Assembly: GCF_000003605.2 (NCBI RefSeq)
Contig: NW_003124894.1
Coordinates: 338,703 to 376,165, forward strand
DNA: 37,463 nucleotides
Reading direction: 5' to 3'
Origin: Saccoglossus kowalevskii
Taxonomy: Eukaryota; Hemichordata; Enteropneusta; Harrimaniidae
A program made the translations under genes and the position numbers. Shown piece after piece: positions 28,107 to 37,287 of this stretch. Under the pieces are notes generated by a model. The model had not been told where the DNA came from, did not search any database, and saw only the letters and a list, made by a program, of their open reading frames with translations. Each line of letters starts with the position of its first letter. The first letter of the stretch is position 1.

Positions 28107-29309
28107 ATATAATAAGCCCACTAACATAGCCAGGGTTAACCTTCAATGTGACCTGTGACCTGGTTGTGTCCATTTCAAAATGAATTATATGTTATTTTTA
28201 GCAATAAGTAGGACGCATTGGGTATAGTACAATGCGATATACTAGGATGCTGGTTGGGGATGGTATATATGGTATATAGGCAAAACATGTAGTGGAAATA
28301 ATCCAATTACAGTGTCTGTCCATTTTACATGGACTAAAGAAAACTGTTTGAATAATACACACTCGTTATTTCACGAAACTGACTGAACAAAATGGATGTT
28401 TAGTGGTAGTTAACAGGAACAATAAACTATATATCATTGTCAAAATTTATGAAAAATAATACGAGACATGAATACCATCATAATATATTTTTTTAATCGG
28501 TGGATGTGGGGGAGGGATTTAATGTGTTATTTTTACGGACCTCAGATATTATTGAAAAAATACTGTATAAATATCCCTGGCAATTTTCCAGACAGTTTTT
28601 AACTTCCATGTTTAATACGAATTAATTAATGCAATTTTATGGTCATATGTGTATATCGGGCAACATTTCCGGGGGTTGAATGGCTGAGGTGACGGTGCAG
28701 TGTGTGCAAGCTTCCAGGATGTGAATCGGAAATCTGTCTGACATTTGGCCAGTGGTTTTATTCGCCGCCCGTCTGTACCGACACTCAAAATGACCCCTAA
28801 ATCAACGTGCACTCATACCCCAGCTTGAACTCGAACCTCATCGATCATCGGACCGTCATGACAACAAGAAAATACGATGACCGTACCGCCGGTTGATGTC
28901 CATCGAATACAAATAACACAGTTGTGAATACTCCTGAGCCCAAGTATAAACTTACTAATGCCTATTGGAGACACCCAAGGGTCTATAAATTATGTTTTAA
29001 AATAGGAAAGAATCCATTTTTACATTTTCAAAGGTTAAGGGGTTCGTTTTTGAAATTTTCGGGAATACATATGCATATAATTTGATATGTGGCAATGATA
29101 GACAATTTTACGATGATCCCTAATGCTACGGAAAATGTTTAAACCACTTTAAGGGGTGGAGTTTTTCTATGAATTTGTTTCAATCGGTGGGTTCTTCTTG
29201 AAAGTTTGTTACAATGGGTGGGATTTGGTAGGATTTAGCCTCCCGGTCAGTGATTTTCACCAAAGTTGGTGCTTCTTTTAATACATGCCTTCATTCCGCC
29301 CGCCAATCA
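28107..29309. other. No gene recognised
   Basis: A GC-richer stretch at 28660-28870 contains a minus-strand GGTTCGAGTTC, close to a Pol III B box, without a matching A box or tRNA fold. The rest is AT-rich. Confidence 0.5.
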
Positions 29310-29576
29310 AACACACACTTTAGAATAGGGACATCCGTCGTCAACGAGGCGCCGCAATTCTCCGGTATTCTGAGTTAGCTACTCATTACAGCGACGGACA
29401 TCACGTTCGGTGGTTTTAACGATTATTATAGTACTTTGCTTCTGGTGTGCTTTTATAAAACCGTCCACTTCGTCTGGTACTTCATTTCCTGGTGCTGGTC
29501 CAAGAAATTCATCAAGTTGGCCCTATCCTATCGACCGCAACCACTGCGTAATACCCATTTCGTCTGCTGCAGCCAT
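29310..29576 (-). pseudogene. Broken N-terminal part of a Crypton-type (DUF3504-like) recombinase-derived protein
   Basis: Reading leftward from an ATG at 29576 gives MAAADEMG..., a stop at 29523-29525, GQLDEFLGPAPG, then EVDGFIKAHQKQ and IVKTTERDVRRCNE, a second stop at 29379-29381, and LTQNTGELRRLVD before homology fades near 29340. The layout of a short acidic leader, a linker with D-x-F-I, and K-T-E-R-D-V resembles the N-terminal region of DUF3504/KIAA1958-type proteins, which derive from Crypton tyrosine recombinases and are multicopy in many invertebrates. Two in-frame stops and loss of the catalytic part mark it as a dead copy or isolated fragment. The assignment is from memory of the family and is moderate. 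Confidence 0.5.
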
Positions 29577-29790
29577 TATCGTTAGCAGGTTGTCAAGGGA
29601 GCCGGTTAACATGATGTGTAAACATATCCATCCGCAGTGCCAAACTTGTTCACTAACGCGATTACATGCAAATCTTTGTTACTGCTTATGAAAAATGTAC
29701 CGTTTTACCCATAAGAATTACCTTACCTTTAATTAATTAAACATTAAGAAGATATAAACCCTGTATTTTTTATGTTATTAAAGGCATGTA

Positions 29791-29928
29791 ATACGAATAT
29801 TACAGCCCGAATATGGACGTTAGTGCCCTCGCGCAAGGTGATAATTTCCCCTACTGACGTCGCACAAATGATCACCTGCGCTCGGACACAAATGTCCATA
29901 TTCGAGCAGTTGATATAATACTCGTATA
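29791..29928. repeat. Long imperfect foldback (138 nt) upstream of the MCT-like gene
   Basis: The left arm has ATACGAATATTA (29791-29802), CGAATATGGAC (29808-29818) and GCGCAAGGTGATAATTT (29831-29847). The right arm has their near-complements in mirrored order: AAATGATCACCTGCGC (29866-29881), GTCCATATTCG (29894-29904) and TAATACTCGTAT (29917-29928). A loop of about 18 nt separates them and one arm has a small bulge. It may be a MITE-like palindrome or a transcribed hairpin. Confidence 0.6.
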
Positions 29929-30109
29929 TAAATAATACAAGTGATCCCAGGGTTACAGACATAAATATGACGTTGGGGTAATCTCCGGGAATGGCTTTTT
30001 AACTCTTCTGTGATTTTTTGGGCTGGGCCAATTTCTGTCATACTTGGTAGGTAGGTCATACCTTCACTCTAGTTGAGTGGCAAACATCTTAAAAAAATAC
30101 TAGCAAATT

Positions 30110-30123
30110 GTTGCCATGGCAAC
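30110..30123. promoter_or_regulatory. Perfect X-box palindrome (RFX-type site)
   Basis: GTTGCCATGGCAAC is a fully symmetric 14-mer and fits the RFX X-box consensus (RYYNYY, a short spacer, RRNRAC). RFX factors are known activators of ciliary genes in animals. It lies 517 bp upstream of the MCT-like start codon and 245 bp before a TATA-like box. Function is inferred from motif match alone. Confidence 0.5.
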
Positions 30124-30367
30124 TGATTTTTGAATATTTGTTCACCTCGTACCAGTCTTGTAATAACAGTCTTCAAAACATTGTGCTTTTTAGTTGCGCA
30201 TGGAGGAAAGGCCACTGGCGCCGACATTGTTCCTCAACAAGTCTCAACGAAACTTTGAATTTTGACTGAACTCTAAATGCTGTATTCAATCAAATAATCT
30301 AGCAAATATATTCACAAAACGGTCGGAAATAACAAGTTTGGCAACTTTAAGAGGTCAACTTGCATGA

Positions 30368-30375
30368 TATATAAG
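30368..30375 (+). promoter_or_regulatory. TATA-like box upstream of the MCT-like gene
   Basis: TATATAAG followed by GCGATAAAAG sits 265 bp upstream of the start codon, which would place a transcription start near 30400. In an AT-rich region such a match can arise by chance, and several ATGs would then precede the main start. Confidence 0.25.
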
Positions 30376-30603
30376 CGATAAAAGCAAAAGACGCGCTAGT
30401 AATAAAGTGAAGTGACTTAAGTAGACGCTGAATGCTCTCTGCGAACTTTACGTTTAGCTTCACGTTCATGTTTTACTGTTATAGTTATTGTTATTTGCTA
30501 GACCTCTTTAAATATTTCTTTTATATCACACAATTAAGTTCATGTCTTCTATGACTGAAATATTTGCACTATGACAGTGTTTTCACAGATTCCTGTCGAA
30601 CTT

Positions 30604-30665
30604 ATGCTTCACTAGTGATGGCAAGTATAAACGGCAAAGATGACGGCGTTACAAGGCAAGGATAA
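30604..30665 (+). promoter_or_regulatory. Two upstream ATGs; one short frame overlaps the main start
   Basis: An ATG at 30604 opens a three-codon frame ending at TAG 30613-30615. A second ATG at 30618, with G at -3 and G at +4, opens a 15-codon frame (MASINGKDDGVTRQG) ending at TAA 30663-30665, past the main ATG at 30640. If both are in the mRNA, initiation at the main start would need leaky scanning. A possible acceptor at 30588 (TGTTTTCACAG) would still leave both in the message. Confidence 0.35.
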
Positions 30666-30853
30666 TGAAGACAGTGATGGGGGACCTTTAGGATGGTTGT
30701 CAGTTCTAGGAGTGTTCTTAAGTGTTTTCTTTGTGAAAGGAACTAACGTAGCACTTGGGCTGTTTTTCATAGCATTTGTAGAGTATTTCGGTGAAGGTGC
30801 TGGTTCAGTGTCATGGATCTCTACCCTTACACTGAGTGTAACATGGTTAGGAG
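30640..30853 (+). CDS. MCT-like gene, coding exon 1 (N-terminus, TM1, start of TM2)
   Basis: This exon encodes residues 1-71 plus the first base of codon 72. The leader is short and acidic (KDNEDSDGG), then helix 1 (about 20-44) and WISTLTLSVTWLG leading into helix 2. The start ATG has A at -3. The donor is G/GTATGTAT at 30854. Reading past the donor reaches a stop at 30904-30906, so splicing is required. Confidence 0.88.
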
Positions 30854-33800
30854 GTATGTATAGTACTATTGGTACACTAGTATCAAATAGTAGCAATTTA
30901 ACATAATTCAACAAATAATTATCAATCTTTTACCAAACTTAATACCGTGATATACAGATATAAAATAACCTAACAAAAAATTTTTTTTTTAATATTCATC
31001 CTGTATTCATGTATATGATATATATCTTTTTCGGAAGCTTTGTATCTAGGTTCAATATATGTATTAAGGCGATCAGGTAGACATCATGTAACCGGACATT
31101 GATGGTTATTAAAGTTGGCCATGGGGTACACCCATATTCTTAAGTAATGTCCAATTACTAGGAGCATTTTCAGCCTACATTCCAATAAAAACAAAATCAA
31201 GATCTGTTTTTCCCTATATCTTTATTTGGTATTATTAAATAAGTCAAGTTTTAGGTGTAGTTATGATTAATTATTAGACTTTAAACATTCTCGGGATGTT
31301 CTGACTATACGGTGTTTGGACATAATGCTTTGCAATCAAAAGGTACACATTCCATTCGAATGGTAATAATCACAAATTGATCAGCTTGGGGGTTTGGCAA
31401 ACAAATCTTTAATTTTAGATGCAGAAAAAGTGGGATAACACGTGATTCCACCCTGGCCAATCCGATTGTTGATTTCAGCAACATGTATTATAATGACTTA
31501 AGTGAAAAAGTGTTATTCATTACCTACATAACGTACGTTTCTTTTCTTGTGCCCAGTTTCATATTTTTGAAAAGCTGTTATTATCTTGAATGTTGTCAAG
31601 TGTTTTTACTCTGTGTATTTGCAGCTCCATTTGCATCAGCCTTAGCCAAACGTTTTGGACATCGTAACATAGTAGCAGTTGGAGCATCTTTAGCATTCTT
31701 TGCATTGTTAATGGGCTCCTTTGCTACACAGATATGGCATCTTGCGATTAGTGTAGGATTTCTCAGTGGTAAGTAGATGAACAAAATATAACCAATATAA
31801 TAATTAATTTTCAATGTGTATCTGACATATTTGCGTAACCTAATCAAAATTTGTTATTCGTTCATACATCTATTAATTAATAAATAAATAAATCCTTTCT
31901 TGTGAAATGTTGTGGTGTTTCCAGATTATTTCTCAGGCTTGCGGCGTGTGCCATTTCTGTTTCAAAGGCATATATACCTAAATGTACATTGGTAAACAAA
32001 CACAGTCCACGGTGCGATTTGTTTGCAACTCAGTACAATGACCCGATTGCTGATTTGGTTCAAATACTATCACTGTGGCCGGACGTTCATATCATTTGTC
32101 AATGCGGTTTGCTAGGTCTTACAGTTTTAGTATTTTTTACATGATCACTTCTGAAAATTACCCTCACTTATATTCTAATGCTGCAGAAGTTTGTAACCAG
32201 TCCTACATATACATATATAGGACATATATTACCATAACAATTTTAAAACAGCTGTCATCCCATCTCAATAATGTTGAGCTAAATTTGAGCAGACAAGCAC
32301 GCAAATCTAGATCACGTATTGTTTGGTTTTACATTTTGTAGACAAGAATTGATCGTATGTAATGGAAAAGTCATAATTTTCATGTATGTCAATCCCTGCA
32401 AAAGGTTTCTTTATATAGCATTTGTATATTTAAAGGGGAAGTAGTTGTCGCCATAGAAATATGGGCCTAATAAAAACAAAGATGGTGACTTTGACCAATT
32501 TTAATTAGGTATTTTTTAGGTGATTGGAAGGTATCGAAGGAGTCACCAGCGGTAATTAGTGCAAGTCGCGCCCAGGTTAAACCTCATACTTTTGATTTTC
32601 ATTAGAAGAGTGTAGGAAAATCCATGTTTATCAACACAAATGTCGCACATGCACAGCGCGACGACCACCGTCCTGTAACTCAATGGAGCACACACAATTA
32701 GAGCAACTCAGCCTGTGAATATATAAAAGACTATGTATGCGTCCCATTCCCACATCTAAACTTAATTCGGCATTGTGACATACCTAGGACAAGCAATTGT
32801 CAATTAATTGTTAATTAAATTACCAGTTCTCTGGACTTATTGAAGACAATTAAGAAAAAGTATAGATATGTATAAATATGAATTTTAATGCTGCTGTATT
32901 TGCATTAAATAAAAGAATATAATAGATATGTAGGCTATCTTGGTTCTATCAAGGTGTCTATGGTTTGACCCCCTCAGTCAGGTTAAAGGACCCAGGCATA
33001 ATATATGAAATAGGAGTGTCACAAGAAGAGAAGTGAACATATATAAAACAACTGATTTAAATACCAGGTAAAATACATCATCCCATTCCAGGTCTTTTCT
33101 AAGAGCTGGGGCATCATCCAATGTCAGCCTCCTGTAAGGGCTCGTCATTTCCACCATTCCAGCCATGTTAAAGAGCTGAATCATCCTCCAATCTCAACCT
33201 TCTGTAAGAGATAGGGCATTATTTTCTTCTAGCCCCCATGTATAAGCCAGCCCCTTGTAAGAGCTAAGTCAACTTCTCATTCCAGTCATCTTTAAGAGCT
33301 GGAGGTATTCTCCAAATCCGGTTTCCGAGAGAAACTGGAACATCCTCCCATTCAAGCTCTCTGTGAGAACCAAGACTCCCTCCATTCAAGCCTTCTGTGA
33401 AAGCTGGTACACCATTCCATTCAAGCTCTCTGTAAGATCTGGGGCATTCAGATCAGTAGTGTTACAGGTTGTCACTGTAGAATGTGGATTGTTGTAACTC
33501 CCTCACCAGCCTTTACAATAATTGCATATACATAAAATAATGCTTCTTTTATCTGTTATTAATATTTTAGGTTTAGCTGGTTCATTCATAAATGCACCTG
33601 CTACAGCTTTTGTTGGTTTTCACTTCAGAAGAAGACATTCCTTGGCTATAGGACTTGCATATTCAGGAATTGGCGCAGGTTCATTAAGCTTACCAGCGTT
33701 TTTCCAGTTTAGCATTGAGCAATATGGGTGGCAAGGTGCTTTATTAGTTTTCTCAGCCATGACTGCGAACCTTCTAGTAGCTGCTGCATTACTTATGAAA

Positions 33801-35075
33801 CCGTTTACATTGAAAAGGAAACATGTAGGAAAGGTTGTTGAACTACGTGATAATCCACGCAAAACTAACCCAGAGGGAACCATCAATGAACCTGTATCTG
33901 ATAAATCATATATTGAGAATAACATTTCTAATACTCAGATTGCTACATCATGCACTACATGTAGGACTTGTAATTCAGATAAAGCACGTTTTAAGTCACT
34001 AACTGAGATTTTTGATTTACATGTTTTTAAAAACGAAAATTTTGTTTTTTTTGCTGTTTTGTTCTTGGCATTCTCGTTTGGTCAGGCAATATCTGTCATT
34101 CATATTGCCCCAATCATTGACACATTCGGTTTCTCAAAAGAACAGACAGCCATTGCTCTCTCGCTCTATGGTGTCGGATGCTTGTGTGGTTCACCATTCT
34201 GGGGTTATGTTCTCAGTCACTGTAATGTGAGTGTGGTACATTGCTACTCGCTCATAATTGGAATGTACGGAGTCTGTGAATTGTTAGTGCCAGTAGCAAC
34301 ACCATTACTAGCTATATCAACAATCATGGTCGCACTGGGATTCCTTAGAGGAGGGTTTTCAGCACAGACATCTGTTGTAGTCAGAAGAACCGTTGGTGTC
34401 AAACATATAACTAATGCATATGGATGGTGTCTCCTATTTGGTGGGGTTGGCCAGTTAATTGGTGGGGTCACATCAGGTAAGTCTAAGTTCAGAGCTGTAC
34501 AGTCTTTGTACTATCGAAATTTGATTATTCTGACACAATAAATTCAAATTCTAGATTATTTTTTATCTTGAAAACAACACATTGAGAATATTTACTCATA
34601 AAGGTAAATTATACTCCATAATATAGCACATGTAGTTATAAGTTACTCGCAAGATGTACATGATAAGACGAACGATACAAGTGTTGTCTGTTTTTGAAGT
34701 CGCACAAACATTTGCATTGTGTGTTGAACCGAATTTTTCAGATTATATTGAACCATTTCAGAAATATTACATTTCGTAAATAGCTACTTCGATTTTACTT
34801 TAAATTGTGTCAATTAGTTACTCCGCTTACATAGCGCATGAATTGCATAACAAAGTTACTTTTTTTCAATATCCCAAAGCTATTCACTTAATATATAATC
34901 GCCATATTGTTTTTTTTCAGGCTACATGCATGACATGACAGGAAGCTACGATGTATCTTTCTATTCTGCTGGTTTACTGACGATATTCAGTTGTCTGGTT
35001 CTATCTATTGGTACCGTCATTATTGACAAAAGAAAAAGTAGAAATTATCAGTCAGTCAGTATTGTTTATCTGTGA
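30640..35075 (+). CDS. Monocarboxylate transporter-like protein (SLC16/MCT family), 4 coding exons, 472 aa
   Basis: Joined exons 30640-30853, 31625-31768, 33571-34476 and 34921-35075 give 1,419 nt (472 residues plus TGA); every junction is GT-AG and phase 1. The product is a predicted plasma-membrane solute carrier with 12 helices: TM1-6 within about residues 20-195, a cytosolic loop at 196-276, TM7-12 within 277-456. Family marks are an N-terminal DGG motif (13-15), helix 1 ending LGLFF, WIS at 59-61, and the helix 4-5 signature FRRRHSLAIGLAYSG (138-152). Ungapped comparison from memory with MCT1 puts Val37 at the TM1 lysine, and Cys323 and Ser327 at the TM8 Asp/Arg pair, so proton-coupled lactate transport is doubtful; the substrate is unknown. 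The start is fixed by an in-frame TAA at 30628-30630. The length suits the family. Family call is firm; which subfamily (an MCT9/12/13/14-like orphan seems likeliest) is not. Confidence 0.92.
30854..31624 (+). other. Intron 1 of the MCT-like gene (771 bp, phase 1)
   Basis: The GT-AG boundaries join the two halves of Ala72. The intron is AT-rich. I see no exon, repeat array or RNA gene inside it. Confidence 0.85.
31625..31768 (+). CDS. MCT-like gene, coding exon 2 (TM2-TM4), 144 nt
   Basis: The acceptor is TGTGTATTTGCAG/CT, ending at 31624, and the donor is G/GTAAGT at 31769. The exon encodes the rest of residue 72 to the first base of codon 120: PFASALAKRFGHR followed by two hydrophobic helices. 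The R-F-G-x-R stretch after helix 2 is the usual MFS loop between TM2 and TM3. The exon is phase 1 at both ends and a multiple of three, so skipping it would keep frame but remove about two helices. From memory, SLC16 genes commonly have a phase-1 exon of this size here. Confidence 0.9.
31769..33570 (+). other. Intron 2 of the MCT-like gene (1,802 bp, phase 1)
   Basis: GT-AG boundaries rebuild Gly120. Read-through from exon 2 reaches TAG within two codons of the donor, so retention would truncate after about 121 residues. The last 500 bp hold a degenerate tandem repeat, listed separately; nothing else inside is recognised as coding. Confidence 0.85.
33081..33450 (+). repeat. Degenerate tandem repeat, about ten units of about 37 bp, in intron 2
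   Basis: Units share a core like TCTGTAAGAGCTGGGGCATC followed by a pyrimidine-rich CATTCCAGCC stretch. Cores are recognisable near 33100, 33135, 33170, 33200, 33260, 33293, 33330, 33365, 33400 and 33430, with substitutions and small length changes. The array ends about 120 bp before the exon 3 acceptor. Open frames across it on either strand are incidental. Confidence 0.7.
33571..34476 (+). CDS. MCT-like gene, coding exon 3 (TM4-TM11 and central loop)
   Basis: The acceptor is TTATTAATATTTTAG/G, ending at 33570; the donor is G/GTAAGTC at 34477. It encodes residues 120-421 plus one base of codon 422. In order: the end of TM4, the FRRRHSLAIGLAYSG signature, TM5-6, a hydrophilic loop (about 196-276) with a cysteine cluster CTTCRTC (247-253), the KSLTEIFDLHVFKNENF approach to TM7, and TM7-11. 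The open frame runs back to an ATG at 33522, but that part is intron: the acceptor and the family alignment (GLAGSFINAPA) both place the boundary at 33571. Confidence 0.93.
34477..34920 (+). other. Intron 3 of the MCT-like gene (444 bp, phase 1)
   Basis: GT-AG boundaries rebuild Gly422. If retained, the frame adds about 20 residues and stops at 34539-34541, directly within a polyadenylation hexamer listed separately. Confidence 0.85.
34537..34542 (+). promoter_or_regulatory. Intronic polyadenylation hexamer overlapping a read-through stop
   Basis: AATAAA overlaps the in-frame TAA (34539-34541) reached when exon 3 is not spliced at 34477. The pair lies about 60 nt after the donor. Use of this site would give a protein lacking TM12. 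Confidence 0.3.
34921..35075 (+). CDS. MCT-like gene, coding exon 4 (TM12 and C-terminal tail)
   Basis: The acceptor is a strong pyrimidine run, TTGTTTTTTTTCAG, ending at 34920. The exon completes Gly422 and adds YMHDMTGSYDVSFYSAG, the usual G-x-x-x-D-x-T-G-x-Y-D loop before TM12 in this family, then one hydrophobic helix and a short basic tail (DKRKSRNYQ). It ends in VSIVYL and TGA at 35073-35075. The tail is much shorter than in MCT1-4. The hydrophobic last residues could suit a class II PDZ ligand, but that is speculation. Confidence 0.9.
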
Positions 35076-35330
35076 TTGAGTTGGTTAATGTGTTCACTTG
35101 ATTGCAACTGTTATAATAGTATTTACTATTTATTTATCTGATGATTGTCGAAAACGTATCGTGCATATAAATAAGTGTAATACAAATCATATTTTTTCAA
35201 ACGATTGCGAGATAATTGACTATCGTGCACATCACATCAGTTATATGCGAGTGGGTATTCACAATTGAATTACGTATTCTGTTTTTGTATTACGTATTTG
35301 TAAAAAAAAATGTTTTTATATTGTTGTTGG

Positions 35331-35336
35331 AATAAA
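35331..35336 (+). terminator. Polyadenylation signal of the MCT-like gene
   Basis: AATAAA lies 255 nt after the stop codon, the first canonical hexamer I noticed in the 3' region, implying a 3' UTR of about 270-290 nt with cleavage near 35350. Confidence 0.55.
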
Positions 35337-35355
35337 CTATCATTTATACAAAGAA

Positions 35356-35836
35356 TAATACATGGTAATAGAACAAGGTGCTTGGTGAAATACAACTGTG
35401 CTACTGAAAAATGCAACACGTTCTTTTAACAAATAATGTACTGACAATCGTACAAAAAATGTCATGCTTCAGTCAACACCAGGTGACCAAGCACAGTGAC
35501 TTCAATCTCCAGCACCACTCGCAAAAATGTATATGGAAAATTCAAGTAGCTATGTCAGAGCATCACGATCATGAAGTATTGTTGGGAAGCATCGGCACTT
35601 GCAAGATGATGTTAGTTAACGGGGCAAGAATTTGACAAGGTGTTATATACTAACTGAACTTTGAGCTGATCGAATGATAGTAGCTAGTGCTACTGAGTGA
35701 TTCCTGTAGTGTGGCGAAATTAGAACATGTTTTAACATGGATCAAATGCCATTCTTTCATATATTTTTCTCCCATCTTTACAAATAAGATAAAAAAAAAT
35801 ATGTATTTATACCTCTAGATACACCTATAAAAATAG
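35356..35836. other. No gene recognised
   Basis: Sequence downstream of the MCT-like gene. A 74-codon frame at 35411-35635 has no family features. Confidence 0.55.
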
Positions 35837-36283
35837 CAAGTATATTGTATTGGATATCAATGGAAAGCTTATTACATGAAGTAATTGTTTATTGGCATTA
35901 CGATTACTACGTTTAATTTATGACATCACGATGACGCCATAATTCGGAAATATATGTGATTATTTAAGAAAACACCTTTTCCTGGCTAAATGTCTTTAGT
36001 ATGCTCTAATATCTAAGCAATGGATTTTCAGTTGTTTTGTAAATGTATGTACTATCACAAACAACCCAAATAGCCGTAAAAACATAACATCTGCTAAAAT
36101 AATAAAATACTCCGTAGATGTACTCATGATTATGACAACTATATTAGATTCGATCTTGATGAAAATCTTATTATCCCACCTCTTCATTCATTCATTGGCA
36201 TTACGATTAGTTAATTTGAGATGTGACATCACGATGACGTCATAATTCAAAAACATGTGTGCAAATTACTATTTCAGAAATAA
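35837..36283 (+). repeat. Diverged tandem duplication, period about 300 bp
   Basis: Copy 1 (35837-35980) and copy 2 (36137-36283) share ATTGGCATTACGATTA, GACATCACGATGACG and CATAATTC in the same order, with weaker similarity before and after. Copy 2 contains a full CRE palindrome TGACGTCA (36235-36242), where copy 1 has TGACGCCA. Confidence 0.65.
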
Positions 36284-36767
36284 AAAATGTGCCATTCGAT
36301 TAAATTGTACCTGGTAAGAGACATTTGTTTAGTAACTACCTATCATCTTATCCATGTATTTGAGTTTAAGGATACACGTACAAGTGCGTCAGGTACGACA
36401 TATTGTTATGGCTTCAACTGGCTCAAATTACGTTATGAATGATTTTAAAAATATAATACATATACATAATTTACCAAATAATATGCTTACAATATGCCGA
36501 CTACATCACATCGACATGTCTTCTGATTATAGAATGTGGCTGACATAAATGAACGCTAATGTTCGTAAGTATGCATGTAATGTATGTATAATATTACACT
36601 AATTATGGCCTGTCCAATTATATACACCATTACAAATCAAATTCAACTACCATGCATGGAACACTGAGGCTGTACAGCCTGTGTTAACGCAAAAAGGCTA
36701 CCGAGGCGAAAGGAGAGAACACGAAGTCGTATTCGTACAACTCGTAAACCAATAAGGTTACATTGAG

Positions 36768-37287
36768 TTACGATAACGTTAGATTGATATGTTTATTTTA
36801 ATGTTTTGTTTTCATGATTAAAAATTGAAATATTTAGATAGATGTAATGACGTGATTTGACACTATCTGTACTATTTGTTTTATTCTTATTTGCGATAAA
36901 CAACATGTACGACGAATGAACGTGAACAATATCGCGTTTGGAAGTTGAAGGTCAATTTTGTTAATGTTTAACATGACGAACCAACCGTGAGTGAAATCAA
37001 GTGCATGCACTGTATATGTATATTTGTCTTATTTCCACCTTTCACAATTCAGTGCTGTTCGCTGTGGGCGTGGAAGTAGAAATGCTGTAATTTCAGATTC
37101 TAGTGTCTGTACCAGCGTATCACCGTGGTAAGTAGAACAGAGCAAGCAATCGTGAGTCGTGCCATTCATTCTGTGTCGCTTAACCATTGAGTTCACGGTA
37201 CATTGCCTTGGGCTCACTGGCAGTGTTATATGGAACTGTCTCCGGCAATGATAATAACTCGACGGGCCAATATTTTGCGTACAAAAC
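36768..37287 (+). repeat. Dispersed repeat, copy B (about 520 bp)
   Basis: This partner of 24430-25012 is clearly diverged by substitutions and small gaps. The best-kept part is 37100-37175 (GTGTCTGTACCAGCGTATC through the CAATCGTGAGTC block). Open frames here do not match those in copy A, so the element looks non-coding. Confidence 0.75.

Noticed and set aside
28827-28837. Pol III B-box-like GGTTCGAGTTC on the minus strand
   Set aside because: No A box at proper distance and no cloverleaf could be drawn, so no tRNA or SINE is called.
29410-29691. Plus-strand 93-codon frame
   Set aside because: It is opposite the recombinase-like minus-strand sequence, which has the recognisable features.
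33522-33570. Start of the transporter at 33522
   Set aside because: This part is intron; the acceptor at 33570 and phase-1 joining with exon 2 give the family sequence.
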